Assembly: GCA_000497125.2 (NCBI GenBank)
Contig: CM035317.1
Span: 132,001-196,000, forward strand
DNA length: 64,000 nt
Source of the DNA: Spironucleus salmonicida
Lineage: Eukaryota; Fornicata; Diplomonadida; Hexamitidae
Reading direction: 5' to 3'
Position numbers and translations under genes: made by a program. Under the pieces are notes generated by a model, which was not told the origin of the DNA, searched no databases, and saw only the letters and a list, made by a program, of their open reading frames with translations. This document shows positions 34,295-47,482 of this stretch, piece after piece. Each line of letters starts with the position of its first letter. Within the stretch, counting starts at the first letter, position 1.

Positions 34295-35111
34295 TAATTT
34301 AAAGGAGCGGGAAGGCAAAATTGCGTTTAAATGAGGTAAAATGGGGCGGAATCGTACAGGTTCACTTAGATGGAAAGAAATAACCAGGTAAATTAGTGAT
34401 AATGTAAGGGTTGGAGCGAGAAATATGGGTAGGTAGAAGATATGTAGAATATAGATGGGAATAATTTAAAAATTTAACTGTATGTTGAAACTGTATGTTG
34501 GGTGGAAGTGGCTAAAAATAATAATTGATGGTATATAAATAGAATTAAAAAAATATTTGCAAATGAAGAGAAATATAAAAGTATAAATTTAGAATTTATC
34601 TATATAATATATTTTTAATGTAAAGTAAAACCAAAAATTATTGGAAAAATGTTTAGTTAGACTCTAAAATAAGGTATAGAGAAATTTATATTTTGTATAT
34701 TTTAAAAACTTTATAATTTACTTTACCATAAGGTAAAATAAAGTATAAAACATCTTTTTCCTGGTTATCTATATTATGATTGGGGTCAAGTGAGTTTTAC
34801 AATTAATTTTGAATCGTTAATGAACTTTAGTGTATTTATTAACTTTCGCTAGCTCAACATCTAAAATGTTTGTTAATGTTTCATTTGATATATTTATTAT
34901 CATTGATTAAATGGTTAGAATTCCTAATTGAGTTGAATATATTGAAATATGTTAAGTTTTTCGATATATTGGAGAATATCAAATAAATATTATAAATATT
35001 ATTTATTTCATTCAAATATTAATTGTCCATATAAAAATAATATTATCAAATATTTGTTTTAACCGTAGAAATTTTTCTAGACTTATGAAATAATAATAAT
35101 ATTATTATTAC
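34295..35111. other. Intergenic, AT-rich
   Basis: No gene seen. 34295-34400 is the less AT-rich upstream region of the CRMP. Confidence 0.5.
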
Positions 35112-35579
35112 TCATTCTACATTTTACTATGACTGTTTAAGCTTTAAGATATTTAGTCTCTAGTTTATTAACCAAACCTCTGCATCGGAAACTAACCCCC
35201 AAATATCATCAAGCTTTGTCACATACTCAAGTATGTTTTAATTTTGCTTTTTAATATCCAATTAAAGCTTGTTTAATTGTACTATAGACTATTTATCTGG
35301 GTTGCAAAAACTTTAGCTGATATTGTTGATAGTATTGTAATAATCTGATGAAGAATCGTCATTGGATGTGAGCTACATATTAATCTATGCATCAAGAGAA
35401 GCCATAAATGAATGTTGCGGGATAGTGGAGATATCATGCGACTGATTAGTACCCTTCTTGATCTACTACAAAAATCTAGGAGATCCACAGTTACTTCTAG
35501 CTAAAGGAGTGCTTAGCTTAGATGGTGAGAAAGAGCTAGTTTATATGAGAAGTTTTTTCAATTGGAGACGGGTCTTCAT
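35112..35579 (-). CDS. Hypothetical coiled-coil protein, 155 residues
   Basis: Open from ATG 35579 to TGA 35112-35114 with many TAA/TAG glutamines. The N half is polar and serine-rich (SSFSPSKLSTPLARS, SNDDSSSDYYN). The C half (LNKLQLDIKKQNQNILEYV, WLINQRLNILKLKQ) is likely coiled coil. No membrane segment. Under the standard code only shadow frames appear here. It lies upstream of and divergent from the kinase at 35948. Family unknown. Confidence 0.65.
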
Positions 35580-35947
35580 TATTGAAAAAGTGTTATAATC
35601 ATATATTAATATATATTAATGAAATAATATTTTATTGAATATAAAATTTTCTTCTTAATCCAACCTATATTACTATATTGTGAAACTAATTTATTGCAGT
35701 TTTACTAGAAATTAATCTGACTAAGCATCTGAAACTAGACTTATTCACATACTTTTCATGTTTATAGATCATAATATTTATATGAACAAACATAGAAATT
35801 AAAGAATTCCCAGAAACTACGATCTATATGTACAGTATTCTATTATTATTATCCATTTATTTGCAACAAATCGATCGCTATTATCAACCATTTCAAATAA
35901 TTTACACTTATTATACACTAAATTAGCATATATTTTCCTTCCTAAAA
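35580..35947. other. Divergent intergenic region
   Basis: AT-rich DNA between the coiled-coil gene and the kinase; it should hold both promoters. The kinase start has the CCTAAAAATG context. Confidence 0.5.
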
Positions 35948-38509
35948 ATGAACGATTACCTGCAGCAGAAATTCTTCCCAGAACTCGACCCAAAATCGCT
36001 GAAAGTGCAGCACCAGATCGGCAGGGGCGCATTTTCGCTGGTTTTCTCGGCCTACACGCCAGACTTCCAGCGACGTGCGATAAAGCGAATCCGACTCACC
36101 CGAAACCCTACATCGATCCTGCGCGAAATCGAGTTCCTGCGGGGCTGTGCGAGCCCCCACATCATCCAGCTGCAGCAGGTCGTTTTCAACGATTTTTCGC
36201 TCCAGACGTCGCTAGTTTTTAACAAGTTCGACGGTGACGATTTCAAGGCCCAAATCGGCCGCTACACGCCGGACGACCTGCGGCACTACATTTTTTCGCT
36301 CCTGTCGGCCCTGGCGGTTACGGAGCGCACGCTGACGCACAGGGACGTAAAACCCGGAAATTTCCTCTACTCCAAAACGCTCAAACGCGGCGTCCTGATC
36401 GATTTTGGGTTATCACAGTCAATTTCAGAAACAATTTCATTTTTCACTCCACTTAATCTTGAACCACAAACTCCCTAAAACGCGTTTTTTCCGAATCCGA
36501 CAAACGCGCAAAAGCAGAAACTTCCGAATTTGCCGCAGTCCGGAACGCACGGATACCACGCTCCTGAGACGATTTTACCGCTGCCGCAGTCGCCCAAAAT
36601 CGACATTTTCTCGGCATTTTGCGCAGTTTTGCAAATTGTTTTGGGAAAGAATTCGATTTTTCGCTCCCAAAATTTCCAAAATTTCGACGAAATTCTGGCG
36701 ATTCGGAGCGTTTTTGGGGCGAATCGAATCGCGAAAGTTGGCTGCGGGATCAACCTTTTGGGCACCGCTCCCTGCGGCATTTCGCTCGAGGAGCTCATCT
36801 ACTTCAGCCACCCGGAGTTCCTCGTGGGCTGCGATTTCGAGCTCGTTCGCCTCGTGCGCAAAATGGGCGAATTGAGCGCTAAAAATCGCTTATCTGCGCA
36901 AGAACTGTTAAATGAGTTTTTCAAAAAAGGAGTGAAAAGTCAAATTCAAAATGAATTCTAGTACAATTTCCGGAAATCTGCTATAAGTCAGATTGAGTAC
37001 CATAACGTCAGTCAGCTGCGCAGCGAAGCGATGAAGCAGCGCATGCACGACGTGATCCAGCTGCTGGGCGGTGACGAGGCGGCGCTGGAGCCCTACATGG
37101 TCAGCTTCGAACGGCTCGACTATCGCGCGATCGCGCAGTCCGGCCGCCGCGCAGCCGAGAAACTGCTGCCGCGGCACAGCAAAAATTGGGACAAAAAGTC
37201 GCTTTTCGACTGGCAACTGATCCGCCGAAAACTTGAAGTTCCTAAAGTTTCTCGCGCATTTTTCAGTTTTGGAACGGAAAATTACGAACCACAATTGCAG
37301 AATCTGGAGCGCTACCAGCGGGCGCAGCGCATGACCGCACAGCGCCGGCGCGTGCACAGGGAGGTCGCTGGCGTGAAGGCGCTCTTTGCCGAATATTCGC
37401 ACGTTTTGCGCCAGTGCCGGAAGAGCGCAGAGGGCTGGCGCAGGGCTGTTTTAGATTCAAACTGTTTTAATTCGTATAATAATATATATAAAAATGAAAG
37501 AAAAGAAATAGGAGTGGAAAATCAAAATGAAAGTCAATTTTAAAATCGCTATTCTAAGCGATTGCGCATTCTTCAAATTTTGAAGTACGAGAAAATTTCA
37601 AGTGGATTTTTTGATTTTTCAGTGGCTGAAAATCGCTTAAATCTCTAAAATCAAAACCAGCAGACAACCACAGAAATCGCCCAAATGCTCGTCAAAAACG
37701 CAATTTAGTAGCGCAAGAACTGGCCCATAATCCGCTATTTCAACGAAAAAATAGCCAAAAACTTCCAGGCGCGCGATCTGACGCTCCTGAAAACTGCGCT
37801 AATGGCCCAGGAAACGCTGGAAACGGCCGAAATCGCCCTGCAGCGACAGCTCGAAATTGCAGTTTCTAGCCCGAAATCACACCCTCAGAAACCGATTTCT
37901 ATTAGTTCTCTACAACATATTAGACATCTACCAGTCTCCCTTCCACAGTTTCTTCTCCGTTTCTTCACCACTCCACACCTCTCGCAGCGGCTGAAACAGC
38001 TGCAGTTCAGCGGCTCCGCGGACGTCAAGAACGTCATTCTGGCAGCCAGCTGCGTCCAGTCGTTCCTGGATGCGCACACGCCCCGCAGCCTCGAAATTCA
38101 GAAGATTACGATGATTCCGACGATTTCGAGGACGCGTCACCGGAGCCAATCCAGCAGTCTGAACGTGCCGAAAAGCGGGCAGTTTAACCAGCTATGCGAG
38201 GCCGAAAAGGCCAAAATTAAGCGGCCCCATATATCTGCTTTTTTGGAGCTTGGGGTCGAGCGGGTGGTGCGCGAGGTGGGGGAGCGTGTAGGTGGTGCGG
38301 AGGTCGAATTTTAGGCTATGTGCGGTTAGACAATGCTAGTTAGACGGTTCGAAACGGTGCTAGCAGAGTTGTCTGGGAAGAATAAGTTTGCTGGGGAGAT
38401 GCTCGGAATCATGCAGGATGAGGGCGGGGCGGATTGCTATCAGTTCATTCAGCAGAAAATGAGGGAAAATGCTGTAAGAAGGGCAGTTTTCAAAGGGTAC
38501 GTTAAGTGA
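35948..38509 (+). CDS. CDC7 (DDK)-like protein kinase with a long C-terminal extension, 853 residues
   Basis: One frame from ATG 35948 to TGA 38507-38509, crossing several TAA/TAG glutamines. Kinase residues: GRGAFS loop at 25-30, Lys46, THRDVKPGNF with HRD 131-133, DFG 152-154, and GYHAPE with APE 205-207. The roughly 50-residue insert between DFG and APE, NFLYS after HRD-KP, and a later FQNFDEILAI...FG segment fit CDC7, the S-phase kinase that fires replication origins. The kinase domain ends near residue 335. The remaining roughly 500 residues match nothing I recognise: basic, helical stretches and a serine-rich part. An AT-rich patch at 37460-37700 could be an intron, but the frame stays open through it. 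AAGTGAAAA at the stop. Confidence 0.75.
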
Positions 38510-39417
38510 AAACAGTATTTTTATTAGTGTGAGTAAGCGCTAAGAAATATCAGCATCAGAATCAAGACGATGCTCGTGGTGAGTAGTTTGCAAGTACATG
38601 TAAAATTAGTTGTTTACATGTAGTAAAGACTAAACATCCAGGAAATTGATTTGTAATGCATTTTTATTAACACTTAAGTTCCTAAAGCATGTCTTGAATT
38701 TTCTTCGCCTGGTAATCAAAAATGATAGAAGATTATATAATAATCATTATATCCTTTCATTTTAGTTGATTTAGAATTAGATGATTAATTTTTTATTTCA
38801 TCTATAATCGTTCCAAATTCTTGAAATGGCCCAAATTTTGGAGTCCACTCAAAACTCATTTTTAATCAAGAACTAGAGTCACCCGCTCTAGAAGCCACTG
38901 ATAAATATATATAAGACCTTTTTAAGACTTTAACCAAGGAGTTACTAAGGATGAGTTCAAATAGTTTAAAATCAAGATTATTATTATGAAAACATCCTCA
39001 GATCTAGCTTTGACCATTATTTTAGGAAAGGCACAGGTTATCATCATTGGGTGTAAAATAATTACTATCCAGAGATTTATTTTTATAAATATTGTCTTGC
39101 TTGATATTTTTAATGAGATTGTGGATAGCAGAGGCATAAAAGGAGCTGATGCTAAATCATATATCAAATCTTGTTATACAAGATAGTGAGAACGTATAAT
39201 AGTAGAAACACTAGCTAGTGGAAGAGGAAAATACTTCCAGTTAAATTTAATGAGCAAGTAGAAGGATAAAAAGGCACATAAACCAGACATTTATAAAGTA
39301 TCCGATGCCTCCGCTTAACGATCCGTAAATATAGTGCAAAAATATTTGTGGATAATAGCCAAAAACTGAATTTATGATCCGCAAAACTATATAAGCCATA
39401 AGTGGGTATAAGAGAGT
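38510..39417. pseudogene. Upstream part of a broken membrane-protein gene
   Basis: From about 38900 the plus-strand frame that later gives the 39418 gene reads protein-like sequence (for example KTSSDLALTIILGKAQ, SGRGKYFQLNLMSKQK). It is interrupted only by TGA codons (39187-39189, 39367-39369), without a frame change. 38510-38890 shows no gene. Family unknown. Confidence 0.4.
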
Positions 39418-40029
39418 ATGTAAACATTAGCATACATATCCCTAAATCTTACAGTCTAGGTTTACTGGTTAGACTGTGTGGTGATGCATTTACAGGATAC
39501 TGCCATGCAGGGAAATTTTGCAATAAAATAGTAGAACTAATAAATTGTAAGATATATTCAATATATTGTTAAGATCTATAATGATTATTTAACACTCTTA
39601 ACTATAGAGAGTTACTTACTTCATTTGAATCAATAGATTTTGCATATGGCATAAATAAGACTAATTGGAACTATAAGATTCCATAAACATTAGTTTGCAT
39701 ACCAATAATAAGAATAAAATTGTTCTAATATATATTAGTAAAATGTCACAATTTTTGGGTCACAGAATGGAAAGATAAAAATACCAAAGTTGTATGTGTT
39801 GGCCGCACCGAGTATGTTCTTTATTAATTACGATGCTGGTGGAAATTAGTAAGATTGGATGCCACCTGTGAAATAAATATCTAATAACAAAAATGGGAGG
39901 GTTATATAAGTTTACCTTGCATCTTTAAATCCTTTAATGGAACGCAGATTAAGTTTTTGGGCACTCATTTTTTGTATCTTTTCTATATTTGTTTTGCTAG
40001 CAGTTTTTGTTCTGGTAAAATTAGAATGA
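39418..40029 (+). CDS. Hypothetical C-terminally anchored protein, 203 residues
   Basis: Open to TGA 40027-40029 with TAA/TAG glutamines. It ends with RRLSFWALIFCIFSIFVLLA-VFVLVKLE, a tail anchor or type I membrane segment. A central part reads NYDAGGNQQDWMPPVKQ. The same frame continues upstream past TGA codons, so this may be the 3' half of a longer gene rather than a complete one. Family unknown. Confidence 0.45.
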
Positions 40030-40606
40030 AAATTTACATACAACTTATAAAATACTTGGATAAATTAATATTTAGTATTATATATGATTTGCCTATAATA
40101 AAGTACTGATAAATTCATGATACTTTCCCTATATAATAGGAACATATTTCTAAAACTAAAAAACTAATGTGAATGCTTTTGATGTCAGTTTACATGCATG
40201 CTGCAGTAAATGCTAAGGTAAGTTTAATTAGTGTAGATTATGTCATGAAAAGATAAAAAGTAATTAAAGTCAATATAAATAACATAAAATATCAGAGAGA
40301 AAGAAGAAAAATAAAAATAACTTTTTTCTTATAATAGAATATAAAAAGTTTAACATGAAATATTATAGTATATATCATAAGTTTTAAATTCTTTGTTGAT
40401 AATTTTTTCTTAAAATAAGTTTTACAGTATGAAGTGTTAACTACACATTTGTATTAAAAGGGTTTATTGCTGTAATACAGAGAGTTTTAACAGTATTTAT
40501 TTTTAATTTTTCCTATAATTATAGATATTTTTATAACAAGTACTACCATGCCAAAGACTGAAGACCTCTTTATTAAAAAAAATCTAATTTAAGCATATTA
40601 AATAAA
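40030..40606. other. Intergenic; left part of a segmental duplication
   Basis: From about 40340 the DNA matches 49850 onward (for example the near-identical 40460-40606 and 49998-50144). No gene. Confidence 0.6.
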
Positions 40607-42470
40607 TCACTTCAAATTATTTCTTATTTCTACAGCAACATTGTAAACTTTCTTTTTCATGAACAAAAATGTGCCGACACAAACTACCCCTACAACTATC
40701 ACTACAGCTATTGTGATTCCTGCGATAGCACCACCGCCCAACTTATTTACAACAACTGGAACTGGTCCTGGAACTGGCGGTGGATCCTAAGTTTCAGACA
40801 ACCAGCACATTTTAGCACGCAATTCGTATCCATCATCGCATTCTGCACATTTGCCAGTTGAGTCAAATTTCATATGCGGCAAACAGGTTGCGCACTTGTT
40901 TTTGGTAGGAGTGCAAGACGCACAATTTATAGCATCACCACATTTGCATTCCGAAGTCAGACCGTCACCACACGCCGTTGGAACACCATTTTTGCAGTAA
41001 TTTCCGTTTTAAATATTTTCGCAAATGGCAGTACATTGTCCTTCTACCGTAGTGACAGCTTTTTCAGGGTGACAGAAATAGCAAATTTGGTCTAAAGAGC
41101 AAAATAAGCAAGGTGTAATACAAGGTATAGACATTTATGTAGCTGGTTCACCTAAATATACTTCTATGGGTTGACAACCATCTTCGCTTTTACAGGGTAA
41201 CTCACAAATGCCGGTATTTTGGTTCTTTTCGTAGCCTTCGGAGCACGTAATGCAAGAATTGTTATCTGTACAGGTATCGCAGTTTGAAGGACAGTCGAGA
41301 CATTTATTATTTGATAAAAATGTATTACGCACGCATTTAGAGCATTGATTTCCCGCACATTCTTGGCAGTTGTATATGGGTTTGCTGTCTTCGCAGTAAC
41401 AACTTTAGCCATATACTATATCTTCAGAGCATGTCCAAGCTTCTGTCATTTTCTGAAAATGGAACTTCGAAATATATTAGTAAACTTGATATAAATGATG
41501 GTATGGATTTTAGTTTTTAAATAGCAATAATACTATATTAATTGTAGTAATATATAATTATTAAATCACAGATTTGATATACTTATCTAAAAATAGATTA
41601 TATTAATATAAATGGTTATATTTACAAATACTTAATTATTACAGAAACTTCATAAATTAACCTATATCTATCTAATAAACACTTTCAGGTTAACAGAATT
41701 TTCATTTAATGAATTATCAGTTTATACATAGGTAATATTATTTTTGTAAAATATAATTTTGAGATTCATTTTATAATTATTATACACATATGATAAGATA
41801 CAAACAGATTATAGTTACTTCATTTATTATAATATATTTAGTGAATTATAAATAATGAACCAATTGGATATAGTGATTGAATAATTTCTGATGCTTCATT
41901 ATAAGTATACTCTCATTAATAACAATACTTAATAGAATAGGTTAAAAGATGCAATTTGCTAAAAATTGGTATTAATAGCTAAATTATGTCAATTAGAAAA
42001 ATAAATTAGTTAAGATATAAATTTCATATTTTATCGGAAGTTCAATATGTGTAGAATTAATTTCTCCCTGATTTGAGTTAAATTTTGGATGTAGCTTGCT
42101 TATTCTAATTAGTTTTATACGAATTAAGTAGTTTTTAGCATTAGATTGATTTTTCAGCATTAATTGTATTAATAAATAGTTGAGCCCAAAATAGTTTAGT
42201 ATAACAGACACAAACTAATTACTTAATAGCTCTAAATTATCATATGATATTTCAAAATGTGCATAATTAGTATTTAGTATATTTTATGAGAACAATTAAC
42301 AAATAGCGAAGTTTTAATTAATAGCTGAAACCGTACAACCACATAGTAATAAATAGCATAGAGAGAATCAAAAAGTCCCTGATCGATCTCAGTTTCAAAA
42401 ACCAATTATGAAAAATTTATTTTAACAAAAGCAAAATGTACCCTATTACTTTTCATATTTCTCTTGCGCC
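40340..42470. repeat. Direct segmental duplication, copy 1
   Basis: Matches about 49850-52050 in the same orientation, including the CRMP gene and about 1 kb of AT-rich upstream DNA, with scattered substitutions and small indels. Boundaries are approximate. Confidence 0.8.
40607..41449 (-). CDS. Short CRMP, 280 residues
   Basis: ATG 41449 gives MTEAWTCSEDI; no signal peptide. CxxC modules, then a proline-rich linker (DPPPVPGPVPVVV), a membrane segment (AGITIAVVIVVGVVCVGTFLF) and the tail MKKKVYNVAVEIRNNLK before TGA 40607-40609. It is a close paralogue of 50145-51041. It lacks a module present there just after the start (GHFC-CKPC region) and carries a longer proline-rich linker, for a net difference of 18 residues. 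TAA/TAG glutamines in frame. AAGTGAT at the stop. Confidence 0.87.
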
Positions 42471-44708
42471 TTTTAATGCTACAGAAATTTAGATTTTGCA
42501 TAATTTAAAAATTATTTTGTAAAGCTGTTTTATTATAATTAAAAAGTTCATTTCAAAGTGTATTTAGGCTACAGCGGGTCGTGAGAAATATGAGCTCGTA
42601 TGCGATTGTGTTTCAACGGTCTGCAATATGAAAATAATTCAATGGTATGAACTTTCAAATTCAATATGGCGTTTTATGTATTTGAATCATTTTTCATACC
42701 AATAAGTGAAACTCTAATATTAAGAAAATCCTGACGTCGCAATAAATGCTATGCAAATAAATTGAATAAGAACTAAAATAATATAACAAAAATATAATTA
42801 TCAATATTAAAATACGATAGCAGAAACCTAATCTTATACGTTTAATAAAAAATAATCCTAGTTACGATAATACATATTTTCTTAAATAACAAGTAAAATA
42901 AATATAAAATCTAAACTATAAAATAGTATAATAGAATAATAAATCTGTCAAACTCTAAACTCAATCGCAATACATTTAACATATAAATGATAAATATAAT
43001 AAGCAAAACATTAGCAAAGAATATTTAAGATAGAGTAATAAGCCTCCATCAAAAAAAGAGTAAAATGATATTTATCCGTGTCCGAAAGGCTAAATTTCTT
43101 TATGGTTCGTAACAGAATAATGAAATTATGATGTGTTTTTTTGAAACCATAAATGATCTTTTAGCATTTTTTGATTATGACTTAGTTCTTCAGGGTTATA
43201 TCTAAATGTTAAACTGATTATTCTCTTACTAATGGTATATTACATTCACATACTACCAAATAAGTATTAGGTATATTATTGATGTAGTTATAGACGTGTT
43301 AGCTACGGTTGGTCGAATTGCAGGCTTTGTGGTTATATGTTCATCGTCAAGAAAAAACAACGACCACTTTTAATTAATCATATCAAAAGTTCAATAGTTA
43401 AAATATCTAGTTAGTTGATGCTGATTCAACTAAAGTATGGGGAAAAATAAATTATAATAACTTCATTGTATACTTTTATTTTATTCTACCCGGTGTAATA
43501 ATCTTTATCATACTTAGGTTACCAAAAAAGTATAATCAATAATTAGTTTGGTGCTAAATATCAGAAAATGATGCAAATATTATTATTGTGGAGTATTTAC
43601 ACCCGTATAGAACCGCATTAACACGTTTATTTGAATTCAAATTTCTGCTCGCAAGTTCTAATTCTCTTTAACCCATTGAAGTAGCAGGCAGTAACCCGGA
43701 GTTGGGTCAAGAAATGGAGGGTTTGGCAGTATAGTGATGCCGCGGTGATACAGTTACCTGCCATTATGTGGCATTTTATATTAGGCATAACAGTAAATTG
43801 TAGCATTTAGCAATTTTAGGATTCGCGTTTTGGAGCGTGTCTTGTTAATGAGTTGCTTAGATTGTACCAAGTAAACTGATGAAAATTAGCATTTTCATAT
43901 AAGTAGGGCTGTGTATAATCATAAATTCACGGCTAGCAAGGACTTCGAGGTTGTAGGTTTTAAGGGTTATTCGGTAGAGTCAAGAAAAATCAGTTTGCTA
44001 GGTATAGCAGACGTGTGTTGCTGGACGTGGAATACTAGAATATGGGATATTCTAAAATAGGTAAGAGTCTTGCTAGGGTGCTGGCAGGATGGAAGTGGGT
44101 TTGCATTCTATGTGATTGTGCTGGCCATGCACAGGATGGTTTAATGCATTTTGCTTAGTATAAGAATACAATTTACTTAGGGGTCCTGGTAACATTCCTT
44201 AATTCCTAGGAATGATATTCAAAGGTATTCCATTCTATATTAGATATCAGTTAATACTAGAGATACTTCATGCAAATGATAATTTAATATTAATTATATA
44301 TTATATTAAAATAACTTATTTGTTAATTTAGAAGAGAATGAAATCTACCTAATAGTAGAGCTACCTAAAAGGAATAGTATCCATTAAGCAGGGAATATCA
44401 ATAATGAAATTTCATGTCATTTAAAATAATTCAGCAACATAGAAATAATACATATTGCTTAATGGTATTTGCAGTCTCAATATCGTTTTATTAAAGATTC
44501 GTAAACCATTTCTAGCTGAGTTTTGAAATTTTATTTAGAAAAATACCTTTACTTAAGTTAATAGTCAGTAATATCAAATTCAGTCTATATCCAGGATAAT
44601 TTAAATTAATAATGGTAACAATGATAGAATTGATTTCTGAAAAATCAATTAATAAATTTCACATATTTTGAAGACACTAGAATATTAATGTGCAAAATCA
44701 AATAATTT
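41450..44708. other. Long intergenic stretch
   Basis: To about 42470 this is the upstream part of the segmental duplication. Beyond is AT-rich DNA. 43560-44160 is less AT-rich with open stretches (for example VNCSIQQFQDSRFGACLVNELL near 43795-43860) but no complete gene that I can support. Confidence 0.45.
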
Positions 44709-46550
44709 TCACTTCTTCGCCTTCTTGATGAAGTAATACGTTAGAACTCCACCGGCACCACCAGCTACCACTAAAACAGCAATCACAATTTTCGTCACCG
44801 TGCCTCCTGAGAGGCTCACATACTCCTTTCTGGTGGAGAAGCAGAAGGCTCCAGTCTGTTCAGCCCCATCATCGCATTTTTAACATTCATCAGATTCAAA
44901 TTTATATCCAGGCAGGCAGGAACCGCACTTTGTGTTATTATGATTACAGATGAGACAGTTCTTCGCATTTGTACACTTGCACTCAGTTGTCTGGACTTTA
45001 TCTCCACATGTAGCAGCCGAATCACCAATGCATGCATTCCCCTCTGCTAATACTGTACCACAATCAGTCTGACATGTTTAGTGAATAGTAATCTGGTGAC
45101 CAACCTAACATGTATCACACACATCAACTCCCTTGGAACAAGTAGCACAAGTATCGTTGCATTTCTCGCAGACAATTCCCATCATCAGATACCCGTCATC
45201 ACAAATCTAGCATGTACCATCATCAGCCTTTTTATATCCAATAATGCAAGTTCCACATTTTGATTTATTAGAAGCCTCACAAGTAGCACAGTTAACTGCT
45301 TCACCGCACGTGCACTTTTCGGAATTCTTTCCATCACACTCAGTGCAGGTTCCGTCTTAGTTAAAAAAGCCGTCCTTGCAAATTTTACAATAATTTTTAT
45401 CACCGTCACAGTTCACGCAGTTGTTGGGACATGATGAACATTTACCTCCATCTAAGATAAAGCTAGACTCGCACGTCAGGCACGTAGCTACAGAGCCCTT
45501 GCACGTTGCGCAGTTTCCGGTGCAATCTTTGCAGATCGTATCGCAGATTTGGTTAGATTTGCATTCAACCCTGCTGGAGCACTGTTTTATGCATTTATTT
45601 TCTAGTATCGAAAAGCCATCTTTGCACACCGTGCAGGTGTCTTTTTTGCCTGGGCAGGTCTTGCAGTTTGCGTCATCGCAGACTACGCACTTTCCACCTT
45701 TGAGAAAAAATCCGTTCGCGCAAGAGGTGCAAACGGAATTCGAAGTACAGTTTATACAGTTAGCAGAGCAAGCTGTGCAAGTATCACTCCCTGCATCGGT
45801 CCCCTTGAAAAATCCTGGCAAGCAGCTTCCGCAAACGCCAGAATTGCTAGCACCGCATGTTGTGCAATTCTCGGCCATGCCGCACTAGCACTGTTAGTTA
45901 AGATTTTCAGCACATGCAGTACAGGTATTGTTGCTCAGACTGTAGTTATTTTTGCAGAGTTCGCAGGTATCTTTACTTGCAGCGCAATTCGAACAATTCG
46001 TAACTGCGCATGGTTAGCAGGCGGTACCCTAGAGTCTAAAACCAGAATTACATTTTTTACAGGTGTTAAGTTATCCGTCGCAGTTATCGCAATTACGAGC
46101 GGTGCAATGTCTGCATGAAGTACCTACAAGCGCATAACCCTTAGAACAGTTCGTACAATTAACTAACGAACCCACACAACTCGTGCAAGCACTAAAGCAG
46201 GTCAAGCAGAATGTATTGCCACAAATCTGGTTGCTGGCGCAGTCGGACTTAGATGTGCAGGGCGTAACGCAAATATCCCCTCTCGGTCGGTCCCCTTCCC
46301 TGCAACTTGTACAGGTATACTGAGAAGTTGCGCAAGTAAGACATGTGGGGTCGCAGTAGTTACAAGTTTTGCGGGTCGTAAGGTACATTCCAGCACGGCA
46401 AGTTTTGCAAATTGTGTTATCAGCAGAGGTACCTGAGCACGTGAGGCATTCATACTTGCATGGTAGGCAATCAGTGCTGGTCGTAGTTGAGTCTGGGCAG
46501 AAACTGTTCCCTGTGCAGTTGTTAGTAGAGCCAGAGCACGTGCCTAGCAT
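44709..46550 (-). CDS. CRMP, 613 residues
   Basis: Open from ATG 46550 (MLGTCSGSTNNCTGNSFCPD) to TGA 44709-44711. In-frame TGA was checked over the regions dense in reassigned codons. CxxC modules fill the ectodomain. A membrane segment (TKIVIAVLVVAGGAGGVLTYY) is followed by a very short tail FIKKAKK. No signal peptide. It resembles 1877-3710 in its C-terminal modules (CDTCQVGHQITIHQTC against CDTCEDGHQMTINQTC). Its closest relative in the window is the decayed CRMP at 47483-48190. AAGTGAAAA overlaps the stop. Confidence 0.9.
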
Positions 46551-47482
46551 TTTAAGTTTTGTGGGTTTCGCTATAATAGTTATATATGAGTATGTGTAGT
46601 ATTGTTAAGATTTTGTTTTTATAATTAACTTATTATAAATTGTATAGTTAAATTTTAATATCCAAATTTAGAATTAATAGCGTGATTTAAATAAGGATAA
46701 ATATAATATATAAAAAGTAATTAATAGATTTTAGAGGATTTTGAAACATATGCTATAATTAATATTTAATACTTTAATATACATTTTACTTTTATTAAAT
46801 TTAGTATTTCTAGTTTGATAAAATAACAATATTTGCATTTTTCATAAAAATATATTTACTTTAATTGGTAATAGGTAGTAGAAATATATTATTAATTAAA
46901 TTAATCAAATTGTTGAAAATTGATAAATCAATTCATTTCTATTTAAAAAACTATATCAATATTAAGGTTACTTAAATATTTTAGTATTTAAGAATCTTAA
47001 AGCTTTAAATACGTTCATGTTGAATAGGATACAATATTGGAAACTGATATTTTATATAATAGTATTGTTTTATATTCTCACCCATTAGTTGAAAATGAAG
47101 ATTATATAAATTTAATGTTTTGAATAGTGTAAACCTATACCCAAAAATTACCTTAAGGCGTGATTATTGTACTAAAAAGAGTATTATACTCATACATGTT
47201 ACGCTAAACCGTCCAATGGTGCTATTTCTATAATCTCAAAATATTAACACAATAGTATAATTAGTAAAGTATATCCTATAAACAACTTAACTTATTATAA
47301 TATATTTTGAAAAAGTTAAGAAAACTTCCCAGATGTCTAGCATTTGACTAGGAACCTACTAGAAGCCTGGATTTGACATTATAACCATTAATTTAAATCT
47401 TATTGTTTGTAACTTAGATATATATTAAAAATAATAATTTAGAAACTGTACATAATGAAATACTAATGTGTAAAAAATACGT
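46551..47482. other. Intergenic, AT-rich
   Basis: No gene or motif seen. Confidence 0.55.
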
